Origin: Agapanthus africanus
Lineage: Eukaryota > Streptophyta > Magnoliopsida > Asparagales > Amaryllidaceae
Reading direction: 5' to 3'
Length of the DNA: 64,000 nucleotides
Assembly: GCA_030015575.1 (NCBI GenBank)
Contig: JASDDO010000024.1
Coordinates: 215,222,996 to 215,286,995 of the forward strand
Of the stretch, positions 1 to 11,019 are shown piece by piece; position 1 is the first letter of the stretch; every line of letters starts with the position of its first letter. A program made the translations under genes and the position numbers. The notes below the pieces were generated by a model that ran no database searches, was not told the origin of the DNA, and was given only the letters and a program-made list of their open reading frames with translations.

Positions 1-10
1 ATCCCCAAGT

Positions 11-975
11 GGCGAATGATGAGTCGCTCCTGGTACCATATTTCAGTGCAGCGATGCATACGCCAACCAAAATCCAAATCCCCAAGTGGCGAATGATGAG
101 TCGCTCCTGATACCATATTCCAGTGCAGCGATGCAGACGCCAACCAAATTTCAAATCCTATACCCCAACGGCGAATGATGAGTCGCTCCTGATACCATAT
201 TCCAGTGCAGCGATGTAGATGCCAACAAAGTCCCGAAATTTTTCCGTCCCTACGGTCTGGATCATACATCCTGCAAAACCGTATACAATCCACGGGCATA
301 AAACGATCCCAATCTCTCCCAAGTCCTACCGGCGAGACCATATTCAAAGTCTCACCGACGGTGAAGATTCAAAAAAAAATGTATGTCCACAAGCAAAATG
401 AGCACGGATGAAAACCCGAAAGGGCTCCGTGAGTAAAAATAGCAGGACTGCCGGCGAGTTTGTGAAAACCGAAAGAGCGCAAACTCGTGAAAAAGAGATG
501 AAATGCACTCGCAAAGTCCTCTCGAATTTGTGAGGAGAAAATTCGCGTGTGAGATCCTTACGACTCACAAAGGAGCAACACACTTGGGAGTCCCCACGAC
601 TCCTAAGGAAAAAATACACCTACGAGATTCTTTCGACTTGTAGGGAGAAAATGCTTTTATGGGACCCTTACGGCCCAAAAAATTGAAAAGTCTTAGGTGA
701 TAGAGATCTAAACCTGTCTCCTAAGCTATCAATTTCCAAATTTTCCCGGGGCAAATGATGAGTTGCTTCTGGCATTATTCTAGTGCAGAAATGCAGATGC
801 CGCCCAAAAAGCCAATTCCCAAATCCTACCGGGGCAGATGATGAGTTGCTCCTGGCATTATTTCAGTGCAGCAATGCAGATGCCGACCAAAACCAAAATC
901 CCCAAATGCTCTCATGGCAAATGAAGATTCGCTCTTGGTACCATATTCCAGTGTAGCGATGCTGATGTCAACCCA
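11..975 (+). repeat. Six degenerate copies of a ~75-83 bp repeat
   Basis: A motif beginning GGCGAATGATGAGTCGCTCC and running into a conserved CAGTGCAGCGATGCAGA..CCAACC block starts at 11, 88 and 170. It recurs in diverged form (GGCAAATGATGAGTTGC) at about 750, 833 and 916. Between the two clusters (about 400-720) a different degenerate repeat occurs, built around TACGACTC...AAGGAGAAAA. There is no coding signal; the short ORFs here read the repeat in arbitrary frames. Confidence 0.8.
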
Positions 976-1003
976 AATCAAATCAAACCAACAACCTCTG
1001 CGG

Positions 1004-1950
1004 CGGAATCATGCTCCGTCCTAGAATTTACCCCGTGTTGAAATCATGCTTCACCTCGGGATATCTACCTTCCCTGCCGGAATTATGCTCTGCCTCAGAA
1101 TCAAATCAACCAACCAGCTCTGCGTCAGAATCATACTTCGTCTCAGAGTGTACCCCATGTCAAAATCAAGCTTCGCCTCGGTGTATCTGCCTTCCCTGTC
1201 GGAATTATGCTTCGGCTCGGAATCAACAAACGACCTCCTCGTCGGAATTAAGCTCTGCCTAGGAATCAAGTCGACCAACAAGCTCTGCACCGGAATCATG
1301 CTTCGTCTCAGAGTGTACCCCGCGTCGAAATCAAGGTTCACCTCGGTGTATCTGCCTTCCCTGTCGGAATTATGCTTTGGCTCGGAATCAACCAACGACC
1401 TCCCCGTCGAAATTAAGGTCCGCATCGGAATCAAGTCGACTAACAAGCTCTGCATCGAAATCATGCTTCGTCTCAGAATGTACCCCGTGTTGAAATCATG
1501 TTTCGCCTCAGAGTATCTGCTTTTCCTGTCAGAATTATGCTTCGCCTGGGAATCAACCTCTACATCGAAATTATGCTTCGGTCCGAATGTTTGCCGCTTG
1601 TTGGAATTATCCTTCGACCCTTAGGAATCATGCTCCGCTCTTCGGAATTATGCTCCGATCCCTGGAATCATGCTCCACTCTTCGGAATTATGCTCCGATC
1701 CCTGGAATCATGCTCCACTCTTCGGAATTATGCTCCGATCCCTGGAATCATGCTCCACTCTTCGGAATTATGCTCTGATCCCTGGAATCATGCACCGCTC
1801 TTCGGAATTATGCTCCGATCCCTGGAATCATGCTCCGCTCTTCAAGAATGATGCTCCGATCCCGGAATCATGCTCCAGCCCTCGGAATTATGCTCCGATC
1901 CCCGGAATTATGCTCCCGGGATGATGCTCCACCCCTGGAATGATGTTCCA
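1004..1950 (+). repeat. Higher-order repeats resolving into a 40-bp tandem array
   Basis: From about 1004 to 1620 a unit of roughly 170-180 bp repeats about three times, built from short GGAAT(C/T)ATGCT words. From 1624 the pattern tightens into a regular 40-bp tandem repeat, with units starting at 1624, 1664, 1704, 1744, 1784 and 1824 and decaying by about 1910. Each 40-mer is two 20-bp half-units, GGAATCATGCTCCGCTCTTC and GGAATTATGCTCCGATCCCT. The array suggests expansion of a 20-bp word. It lies just upstream of the inferred purine tract and 3' LTR. Confidence 0.85.
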
Positions 1951-2032
1951 CCTCGAAGTCCAACTTCAAGATCCATCAATTTCATGCACACAACTCATAT
2001 ACGCGGTGTGCATTCATTGATGGGGGGCACTT

Positions 2033-3333
2033 TGTTGGGGTCAAAATTTGCACCCAGTTGACCGGGTCAAAGTCGAGGTCAATCCCAAGTAAGCGGGTCC
2101 AAGCCCAAGCAAGTGGGCCCATGCCCAAGTCGAGCCCCGCGGCCGGCCTCCCCATGCCAAAATAAAAATCATGTAACAACTAATTTTGATGTAATTTTTT
2201 GTGCATGAATGTAAGCAAAATGGGCATAATGCTAAATTTTTGTAAAGCCCATGACTTATGTGCAAAAAGAAATAGCACATGAGACATGGGATGGGCAAAA
2301 TGCCATTTTGTAAAGCCCAAGGGGCTATATGTAAAGTTTGTAGCCTATAAAGGCAAACATGATGATGAATAAAGAAGACAACTTTTCATTCTCTAAAAAC
2401 TTTAGGGTTTTTTTATGCCTCCTTCTCCTTCCTCAAGGTTCTAAAGCTTCTCCTTTCTTTTGAATTAAATCAAGAGTTTTACTCTTCCTTTTCCAAAACT
2501 AAATAGTTTTTCACCACAAAATCCATAAAGGGGAGCTCAGATCTTCCATTAGATCTCAAAAGGGGAGATTTTTAAATCTCACCCCCTTTTTCCAAAATCC
2601 GGCCAACCGACAGGAAGAAGAAGGAGACCCATCTCCAGAAATCCTATCTTGGAAAGATCCAGAGCCAAAGGGAGAAGCAAAGCAGCCCCCTTTGATCATT
2701 TCTAAATTTTTTTAGGAGTTTAACTCCATTCAAGATCCATTAGAGTTTAACTCCCAAATTAATCTCTGTCAGGAGTTTAACTCCATAAGTCAAATTGGAA
2801 GCACAGCTCCCAGTGCAGGGACCAAGTCCCTTTTGCTGCTGACGCCTAGCGCCCGCGTGCCAGGCACGTGGGGCACTGACGCCTTCTCCTACGCATCTTT
2901 TGGATGCCCTTTCCCTTTATATATATATATATGTATACACACATACACACTCCACGACACTGTCCCTGTTAGAAAAAAATTCTAACGGGGCGCTGCCCCG
3001 CACCCCGCAAGGGGGCTGCTAGCCTCCTTGACCCCCAGCCAGCTATCCGGTTAGCGGGACCCACGTAAAAACTCTGCAGGCCCCCCAATATATCCAAAAC
3101 CCTTTTAAAACATACACACACTGCACGTTGAGTTCGCATGACCTGTTTAACCCGTCAATCGGAGGTTTTCTCGCTCCAAAAGACGGGGAGTAATTAACGG
3201 CAGCTTAGTCCGCGGCTGCCGGAGATTCAGATCCCCACAATCAATAAACCCCCGCCTACCCTTGGTAGGGGGAATCTGTAATGCGCTTGACAAGTACGCG
3301 CGTATTCCCATCTCAACGGGGTGACGAAAAACA
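2033..3333 (+). repeat. Putative 3' LTR of the left-hand element
   Basis: It begins TGTTGGGG after a purine-rich tract and ends AACA, giving the short inverted TG..CA ends of an LTR. A TATA-like box (CCTATAAAGG, about 2345-2354) is followed by an AATAAA at about 2368, then a T-rich leader. Two adjacent hairpins sit at 2965-2999: GTTAGAA/TTCTAAC, and GGGGC/GCCCC. A short TA run lies near 2920-2935. The next five bases (CCCTA, 3334-3338) would be the TSD, but the left partner is outside the window. Confidence 0.45.
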
Positions 3334-5576
3334 CCCTATACTAGGTTCACAGTTCCGCCGTTGATGTCCACTTTTTCTTCCACCATAGCAGAGGTCCCTT
3401 GTTCATATCTTTCAAGAGCTTGGGACATCCCCCTGTGACCCTCTGGTTTGGAGAAAAATAGAGGAGGCCTACTTGTCAAAATAGACCCCTACGCCGTTTG
3501 CGAGTTGACTCGGAGACAGACATGGGCAAAGGTTCGTCAATGATTAGCCTGTCCCCAGCCCAAGGTTAAGTATAAACAGACTGAGAGGCTTCCTCAGATC
3601 CTACCCTCGAAACAAATTCCAATGGGATGGGAATCTATGGGATCTAATCGAACGTTAGCGTGTTGGGTTTTAATTATGCGGATCTCTATGATCCCACTTG
3701 GTATAAAGTGGTAAGGCAGAGTCCGGTCTTTATTCAAAGTTGTATTGGCCTGGGTGCCCTTTCACCCTAGGCCCTTTTTCTGCTATAGGGTCTGACAAGT
3801 CTTGGCTCATCATTGCATCTTGCTGTCGTCTTAGGCACCAGGTTGAAAACCTTGTTGAAGCATGCGCAACTATCCCAGAGAAGATGAGTACCCCTGGCTC
3901 TTTGGTTTCGACGTTCCTGACAGGTTTGCAATTGGCTATGAAGAGTCGCTGGTTGTGCCCCTGGGGTGAGGTCAAGCAGCGATACCTAGGACGAGCTGAC
4001 AGGTACTCCTATAGTCATGGGTCAGAACTAGTATTCTAAAATCATTTTGTCCCATTTGTTGAAGGCAGAGTTTCTGAGCGTCATATCCCGTGTCTTCCTT
4101 CATGGAGTCAAACTTTTTCGACCTGTGGCAGAGTGAAATAGCCCCTGAATGAGTCAGTGCTGGAGGGTGAAAAAAATGATCCAGGTGATCTGGGCGAATC
4201 CAATGAAGATTTATGGATTGTGATTGGAGAGCAAAAGTTCTCTATCTATCTTGAATATACTCTATTGGTTCAAGCTCTGCTCTGTTCTCTTGGTTGAAGG
4301 TTCAGCAGGCTACGGATTCTCTATGAAGAGCGTTCCAGGATCTCTATTTGATCATGAGAGGCTTCTTCGACGGGCTTGGCTTCTTGTTCTCGTTCTGGTG
4401 CAATAGATCCTCCTGGTTCAAGGGATTGATTGGCTGTTTAGGTCTTCTCCCTATTAATCAGTAGAAAGAGCTCAGCGAGCAGCCATACTTCTTGTTCTGG
4501 ATTCTCATTAAAGGTACGGGTCTGGGCAAGAACCTTGAGCCTCGAACTGGGACTTAGAACTAGGCGTTTCAGTAATAATCGCATGATTGAGCATCCCCGT
4601 CGAGCCCTTTAGTCCAAAAAGACCTAGAAACAAAGGAAGACTTTTCAGAGTCGGTTTAGCCCAGAAAGCCCCTTGGTCGACTTAGTAAGGGGCAATGCAA
4701 GATGAATTAGGTGGGAAAGGGCATTAATGCCTATATGTGATCGCGGACTTCTTATAATATCTTGCTATGAAAGGAAAATCCAGTCCTCTCTGCAAAGGCA
4801 GGAACCCTACTTCCGATCATGGTCGACTAAGTTCACATCCTCTATAGCTCTTCCTCCCTCCTTCTCCGTGAGAACGAGCCTAACCAGAAGAGCACAAGCA
4901 AAGCTAAAAACCCTCTCCCTAAGGTTCAGCCAGCTACCGGATCATATCCTATCAACAAAGGAGCTGCACCCTCATTCTGACAAAGAAGCTGAGAACCGTT
5001 CAACAACTTTACTATTGGTCGGTCGAGCTCATTCTAACGAAGGAATTTGAAAGAATCTTGATACTGATACTCCAACAACTGCCTCATTCTAACAAGTAAC
5101 CTTGGCATCCTGGTCAACTGACTTTCATAGCAATCTATAATAAGAAAGATGCCTTCACTTATGTATTTTTTCTACTGACTTGTTCGCGTAAGGTCTTCTA
5201 TTATAGTAAGTTGCTCTTTAAGGTAAGCATAGAGACAAATGTAGTGAGAGGGATGCGATAGGGTTGCTTGATCAATGAGAAAGGATCGTACGAGAGAATG
5301 CACCAAGAGGCTCATTTGGTAGAACAAGGTATATCACCCCTTTTTCAAATACATCCCGCCCACATCACACTCAGCCCTTACTTGGTCGGCTAAACATTCA
5401 TTTTTTAAATTCATAGACTTTTCCGGTTAGGAGTGGGGGTTCGAGTGCGCTTCTTCTTTCCGCTGGTTCAGGAGCTTAGGCCCAAGCGGTAGTAGTTTCC
5501 TAGTTGGAGTTGGCACACGTAGGCCTGGCACCTCCGGTTGGTTGGCGCATTCGGTAAAGCATTCCGCTAGCTGGCG
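3334..5576. other. Unassigned organelle-like DNA, no gene recognised
   Basis: The composition is moderate-GC and repeat-poor, like plant mitochondrial intergenic DNA. I found no conserved protein, tRNA or rRNA. The longer open frames (for example 3740-4039, 4727-5050) have no recognisable domain. The TSD of element 1 places this stretch directly next to the DNA resuming at 14502. Mitochondrial origin is an inference from the nad3, rps12 and trnQ relics further right, not from anything identified in this stretch. Confidence 0.4.
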
Positions 5577-5983
5577 CGTAGTGTTCAGTCGAAAATATTA
5601 CAATCTTTAACATAACAATTTTCTCACTTTTCTAATCATCTATTGATGGTTGTTATAAATATAACACGTATTACAAGTTCATCTGGAAAATACCAAATAC
5701 CACGTGTTATACATTATAATCAACATTTTGGAAGGAAATTATGTGTTTATTATTTCACGCATGATATTGTCTATCTCAACAATCTTCATTGAGATTTTTG
5801 TGCAGAAAATTATTTCAGGACGGATATCGGAATCGCAAATTCGCCGACAAAAATACAGGAAATCAAGGAGTTAAAATCTGGCAGAGATTCAGAAGAGATA
5901 AAAGAATTCCAGATATCACCTGAATACCCATAGACCAACACAAGACTACCACAGAGAAATGAAGCAACAAGCTCACCAAACGA

Positions 5984-6032
5984 CCGCGGATCCGCGGCCG
6001 AGTCAGGTCGATCCGCCGTGGATCCGCGGCCG
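5984..6032 (+). promoter_or_regulatory. Duplicated GC-rich palindromic box in LTR U3
   Basis: A perfect 14-bp palindrome CCGCGGATCCGCGG lies at 5984-5997. It is followed by GCCGAGTCAGG and, about 33 bp on, a second GGATCCGCGGCCGAGTC. The 3' LTR carries the mutated counterpart near 13130-13180, and element 2 has the related CCGCGGAACCGCGG at 19353-19366. The box sits about 250 bp upstream of the TATA box, where an enhancer could act. Function is not shown. Confidence 0.5.
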
Positions 6033-6251
6033 AGTCGGGAGCTCCGGTGACGACAATTCTCCAGAAGCTTCATTCCAACTTCTTAGCTTGCTGAGGCCAC
6101 TCCATTGTAACAATCTTGTTCTAGAAACTTCGCTATAACAGCCTAGCTTCTTGAGGAAGCTTGATAACTATCTTATTCAAGAAGTTTCCTTACAACTACC
6201 TAGTTTCTTGGGAAAAATGGCCTAGCTTCTAGTGGAAGATTGGTGAAGGGC

Positions 6252-6257
6252 TATAAG
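6252..6257 (+). promoter_or_regulatory. LTR TATA box of element 1
   Basis: GGGCTATAAGAAGGACC matches GAGCTATAAAAAGGACC in the 3' LTR (TATA at 13400) and GGCTATAAAAAGGACC in element 2 (19490 and 39424). Conservation across both families and both LTRs supports a promoter role. This 5' copy has A-to-G in the box. Confidence 0.6.
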
Positions 6258-7361
6258 AAGGACCTAAGCCTTCATTTTGGGAGGTTACACAATTAGACTC
6301 AATTTTTAGTGAACAATTCATTACACAAGTTGAGTGACACAACTTGTAACTCTAATTCCAAATCAAGATCCAAAATTAAGAATCGTTGAGAACAACATCG
6401 AGCAGCGACATTCAAGATCCTTTACGCGAAGCCTATCTTCATCAAGAGCACGAGATCCTCGACAGGTCCAAGTCTCACGGAGATAGAGCAAAACGAAATT
6501 CGACGGAATAGTTACCTCTTCAAGGGAGCGATCGAGAGCAATTCTTGTAACCTCGAATTTAAGGAAAGTGTAATTAGAAGTTGATTAATAAAGGTGATCA
6601 TTTGTTAATTCTCGCTTTCTTTAAGTTTTCGTATTATGAAATTTCTAATTCTTGATTCTTTTATTTTCATGATGCGTGAGTAAATCTCCGCTTGCTAAAA
6701 ATTCGAAAGAATTCGGTAGATCAAATGGCGATGAAATCCTATACGCATCTTAAGTCTTATGAGAATTATGAATTTTAAGAAAAAGAATCGTCAACGACCA
6801 AATTTGGAGCGAGATCACCGTTCTTGATAATCTCGTTGCAATTTGGGATTAAATGATTGATGATGCTCTTTGCTAAAGGCTAGATTTGAATGGTGATCAA
6901 TGAAAAAACAAAGGATAGTGAAGGAGAAACCCTAGTTTCTTCAAAAGATCCCTAATCTTTATTTATCGCCATCGTTCTAGCTATAATTCATCAATAGATA
7001 AGATGAGTCATTTTTAGTATTCATCATTGCTACTAATTCCTATCGAATCCTACAAGCTATTCTTCAATTTTCTTGATAACTAAAATTGATATTGTACAAT
7101 TTCTTGATTACTAAATCTTAAACTCTTTCTTGATTTTCTTGAAATGACAAACTCAATTAAATCTTGAAATCTCATTTTCTTGAATTTTCTTTACTATTTT
7201 CTTTCGGCTCAACTAAAGTAAGAACGAATAAATACACGAATCTCAGTGGACGACCCGTACTCATTAACGAACTACATCGCGACGTTATTGATTGCGGTTA
7301 TAAATTCTTTGATTTTGATTATACTTTTCATATCATACAATCGAAAACCATATCAATCAAA

Positions 7362-7379
7362 TGGCGCCGTTGCCGGGGA
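7362..7379 (+). other. Primer-binding site (tRNA-Asp type), element 1
   Basis: TGGCGCCGTTGCCGGGGA begins two bases after the LTR end. It matches the tRNA-Asp 3'-end complement used by Athila-group Ty3/gypsy elements. The assignment is from family knowledge. Confidence 0.8.
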
Positions 7380-8408
7380 TGCGTACGTAATTTGTTCGTT
7401 CATGCTATTTGAGTTGAAATATTATTATTCCATCAAAAATTTGAATTAAAATCGCATCGTGTGTTTAACGATTAGTATGTGAATTTTGTAAGGAAATCTG
7501 GAATCACTGCAGCAGGGAGAAAATTATTCAGATCATTTCATCTAGGACATAGGAGCAAAGGGAGAAGCAGTACAAAATTTCGTTCAAAGAACGGTTCATA
7601 CGACCAAATTTTAAGATTTAGAGCTCCAGATTTCTCTGGTATATTCTCTACTTTCTTATCTCTTCTCTGATCTGTCCAATAACAACTTTTCTGCAGGATT
7701 CTTTGCAAAAATTCGTAGCGCTTAAAAAAATCTTATTGCGTGTTTTGACATTGGTTGTGTTTGCATATTTTAATACGGAAATTAAAGGGCAAAGACTAAA
7801 TTCAGATTAGCTGGGAATTTCATTACCCTTCCTAAGCCCCAAAAATCACAAAACTAACATCCACATCACCCTTCGTTAACTAAAAAATATCTAGACAAGA
7901 TTTTAATGACCGTCGCGCTCAATTAGGACAGAAGAAGGTCGTGGGTAATCTATTGCTTATCCACATTTTTTTTGTGGTGTCTAAAGAAAGTGTGTCTAAG
8001 GCAAATGGTTATTTAATTAGGCCCGCTACTTACGTAGCGGATACCTCCCACTTATCTGGCACTTACCTAGCCACATGAGGGATAAAGAGGTAGTAGAGGA
8101 TTTATCCTGCGATTTGTCTTCTGAAAGTTTAGGTGCAGTCTAGTGACTTGACTTAGGTGACCGTAGATTTAGGGTTGATTGTGCATTTTTTGTTGTGTTT
8201 TTCTAAATCCGTATTTTTCAAAACAAACCAAAAACAAACCAAAACACTTCTTTAATTATCACAAACGCTGCCACTTATGCTAAACCGTTTAGTGTATGCT
8301 CGTCTGGACACGGGATTTTAGTGCTGTCTTGTCTGCGTTCCTCTTATCGACTCCAAAGTCGGTAATTCTACATCTTCTTTTTCCTCACCACACACCACAT
8401 CCACCGCG

Positions 8409-11019
8409 ATGGACGGATTTCCATCAAACTTCAATAACACCACTCTGCCATCGCCCGCAGGTGCGCAGAACCCACCGCGTATATCTCTCCAAGAGAGACG
8501 CTACCCTATTCGAGGTCTCCTCTCTACTTGTCTTTCCATTCCACCAGCCAACAGGGATAATTTTGAAATCAAACCACACTAAATCAATATTTTACCTAAA
8601 TTTCACGGTCTCGAGTCTGAAGATGCATACGTTTTCATCACCAAATTTGAAAACGTATGTGCTATGATGGGCACTTCACAACTTTTTGTGGATGCTATGC
8701 GTTTACGTCTTCTCCCATTCACTTTGTGCGATTTAGCCGAGAAATGGCTTTATAACACATCTGCACACTCTATTTCAAACTGGGATGAATTCTTCATAGC
8801 ATTCCTTAAGAAATTTTATCCCAATCATAAGACCGCCCGTGTCCGTAGCGAAATCAATCAATTTACCCAGCTTCCCAATGAACAATTTTGGAAGTGTTTT
8901 GAACGATTCAAGGATCTGCTTGTCCAATGTCCTTATCACGGAATCCATAGATGGGATCTCTGCCGAATCATATATGAGGGCATTAATTCAACAACAAAGC
9001 AGATGCTTGAATCCATGTGTCAAGGCGATTTCATGTCTAAAGACGATGGTGAAGCTTGGAAATTTTTAGAAGATTTTGCTGGAAAAACTTTGCAATTGGA
9101 GAGTGTTAGTCAACCACCGTCTAGGAGTGGTATCCATCAACTTGAAGTTTCCATAGCAGTCAAATCTGAAATGGCAGCAATGCAAAAGAAACTTGAAGCT
9201 ATAGAACACAAATTTTTATTAGCCTCCCTAAACCAGGTCACACTCTCTAACACCGTGTGTGGATACTATTCCGATCCATCATATTTGATGGAAGAATGTC
9301 CTTTGAATTCTCTGTTTCAAGGTCAAGAACACACTAATGCTGCTTTTCAGCAACGACCTAGAAACGATTCTTATTCTTCCACTTATAATCAAGCTTGGAG
9401 GAACCACCCTAATTTTTCTTGGAACCAACACCAAATTCAAAATTCAGTTCCAAACCAAAATAGCTTTTAAAGGGTCCCTCCACAACAACATCAACCTAAA
9501 ACTGAGTTAGCAACCCTTTCAATCATAAAATTTTAAAAATCCAGCCAACACTTCTGCACCGTATAATAATTTTTTGCAATTGACCGGTACTGATAATTCC
9601 TCTTCACTCGAACAAACCATGAATTTGTTTCTGAAAAATTTCATGCAGGTTTCGGCTGAGATAAAGTCTTCTGTCGATAATATAAAGAAAGACCCCGCCT
9701 CCCACTATGAGAGTATTAAATCGATAGAAGCACAAATTGCATGATTAAATACCGAAATGGGTGCGGGAGACAAAGGGAAACTTCTATCTCAACATCTACC
9801 GAATCTTGGGCACTCACAACACTACAATGTGAATGTCATTACAACATTGAGATCCGGAAGAGTGCTTATAATCAAGTTCGTGAACAGATTGATAATGATG
9901 AAATAATCAATGATATCCCGGCATCCACTTCCTCTTCCCCTTCCACTTCCACTTCTGACCCTAGTTCATCTTCTTCCGAGCCTATTCTCCGTTTTCCCCA
10001 AGGCTCGAACCCTCCCCTACCTTCTTTGAGTCCACCTCACTCGATCCCCACCCCAATTCTTGGATCAGTTCCACCCATACGACCTTCTCCAATGTTGGAC
10101 CCAGCCTTTATTACTAAAGCTCCTTATCCGAATAGGTTAAAGGAAAACAAACCAAGTCCACATATGGAAAATGTTTAAACAGGTTAACATAAATATCCTT
10201 CTCCTAGATACTATACAACAAGTTCCATCATACGCAAAAATCCTAAAAGACTTGTGCACTAGGAATAGGAAGACTTAAGTGCCCAAAAAGGTATTCATGA
10301 CGAATAATGTTAGCACAGCTTTTACCCCACAATTACCAAAGAAACGTAAGGACCCTGGATGTCCTACAATCTATATTTCTATTTGGGGTAAAAATATTAA
10401 CCGTGCTTTACTCGACCTGGGCGCTAGTGTTAACGAGCAGTTAGGGATTGGAGAGTTGAAACCCGCTCATTGTACTCTCTAGATGGCAGATCGATCCATC
10501 ACCAAACCTAGGTGTGAGCTTGAGGATGTGTTGATAAAAGTCGGAGAATTTATATTCCCTGTGGACTTTATTGTTTTGGATACACAGCCTGTAGCGAACC
10601 CACGAAATCAAATTCTGGTGATTCTCGGTCGACCCTTTTTGGCTACTTCCAACGCTGTAATCAACTGTCGAAACGGCTCTATGAACCTATCCTTCGGGAA
10701 TAGGTCAATTGAGCTTAACATTTACAAGTTGGGAAGTCAACCCTCCGAACCTCATGCTCGAGTATGTTCTGTCGAATTAATGGATGTCGACAGCAGCGAA
10801 TTAGAACAGCTTCACGATACAGATCCAGACTCCCTTAGTACGTTGTTATTTGACCCAGCGATGTATTATACAGATACAGACCCTTCTTTCGAGTTATCCA
10901 AGTCAACATCTAACACGTATTATGAACCTGTTATGGAGTCTGAGTATCATCCCGTTCTTTCAAATGAAAATATTCTTTGGGGTATTGATGAAAGCTTTGA
11001 AGAAATTTTCGTTGATTAA
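8409..11019 (+). pseudogene. Athila-type gag-protease pseudogene of element 1
   Basis: The likely start is the ATG at 8409, in frame with the gag core at 8664-9470. That core shows capsid signatures of plant Ty3/gypsy gag: DAMRLRLLPFTL, AEKWLY, FLKKFYP, and FKDLLVQCPYHGI. The zinc knuckle near 9260-9300 has lost its second Cys and its His (CGYY..Y..C). Downstream is a low-complexity Ser/Pro/Asn linker, then an aspartic protease at about 10270-11019 with the catalytic DLGA motif and ILGRPFLATSNAVI. Breaks include an in-frame TAA at 8580-8582, stops after 9467, a stop at 10480-10482, and a 21-bp in-frame deletion just after DLGASVN compared with element 2. Ends match the element 2 copy well beyond the protease. 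It is not functional. Confidence 0.85.

Larger units (their letters stand above)
1..3333 (+). mobile_element. 3' part of a Tat-like Ty3/gypsy LTR retrotransposon
   Basis: This stretch has the layout of the 3' end of a plant Tat-lineage (Ogre/Retand type) element. About 2 kb of variable tandem repeats come first, then a purine run (TGATGGGGGGCA, about 2019-2030), then an LTR opening TGTTGGGG at 2033 and closing AACA at 3333. Untranslated tandem repeats upstream of the 3' LTR are a known trait of Tat elements. No gag or pol coding is visible, so the coding part and 5' LTR would lie left of the window. The lineage is inferred from structure alone; the TG...CA borders were read by eye, and no second LTR is available to confirm them. 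Confidence 0.5.
5582..7359 (+). repeat. 5' LTR of element 1
   Basis: It is 1778 bp, TGTTCAGTCG...ATATCAATCA, matching 12729-14496 along its whole length with scattered substitutions and small indels. Inside are a GC-rich palindromic box near 5984, a TATA box at 6252 and an AATAAA at 6587-6592, consistent with a U3-R-U5 layout. The left half contains no usable ORF. Confidence 0.92.

Noticed and set aside
1624..1910. Regular short repeats suggestive of a CRISPR array
   Set aside because: Units are contiguous with no unique spacers, alternate between two related 20-mers, and sit in a plant retroelement with no cas genes.
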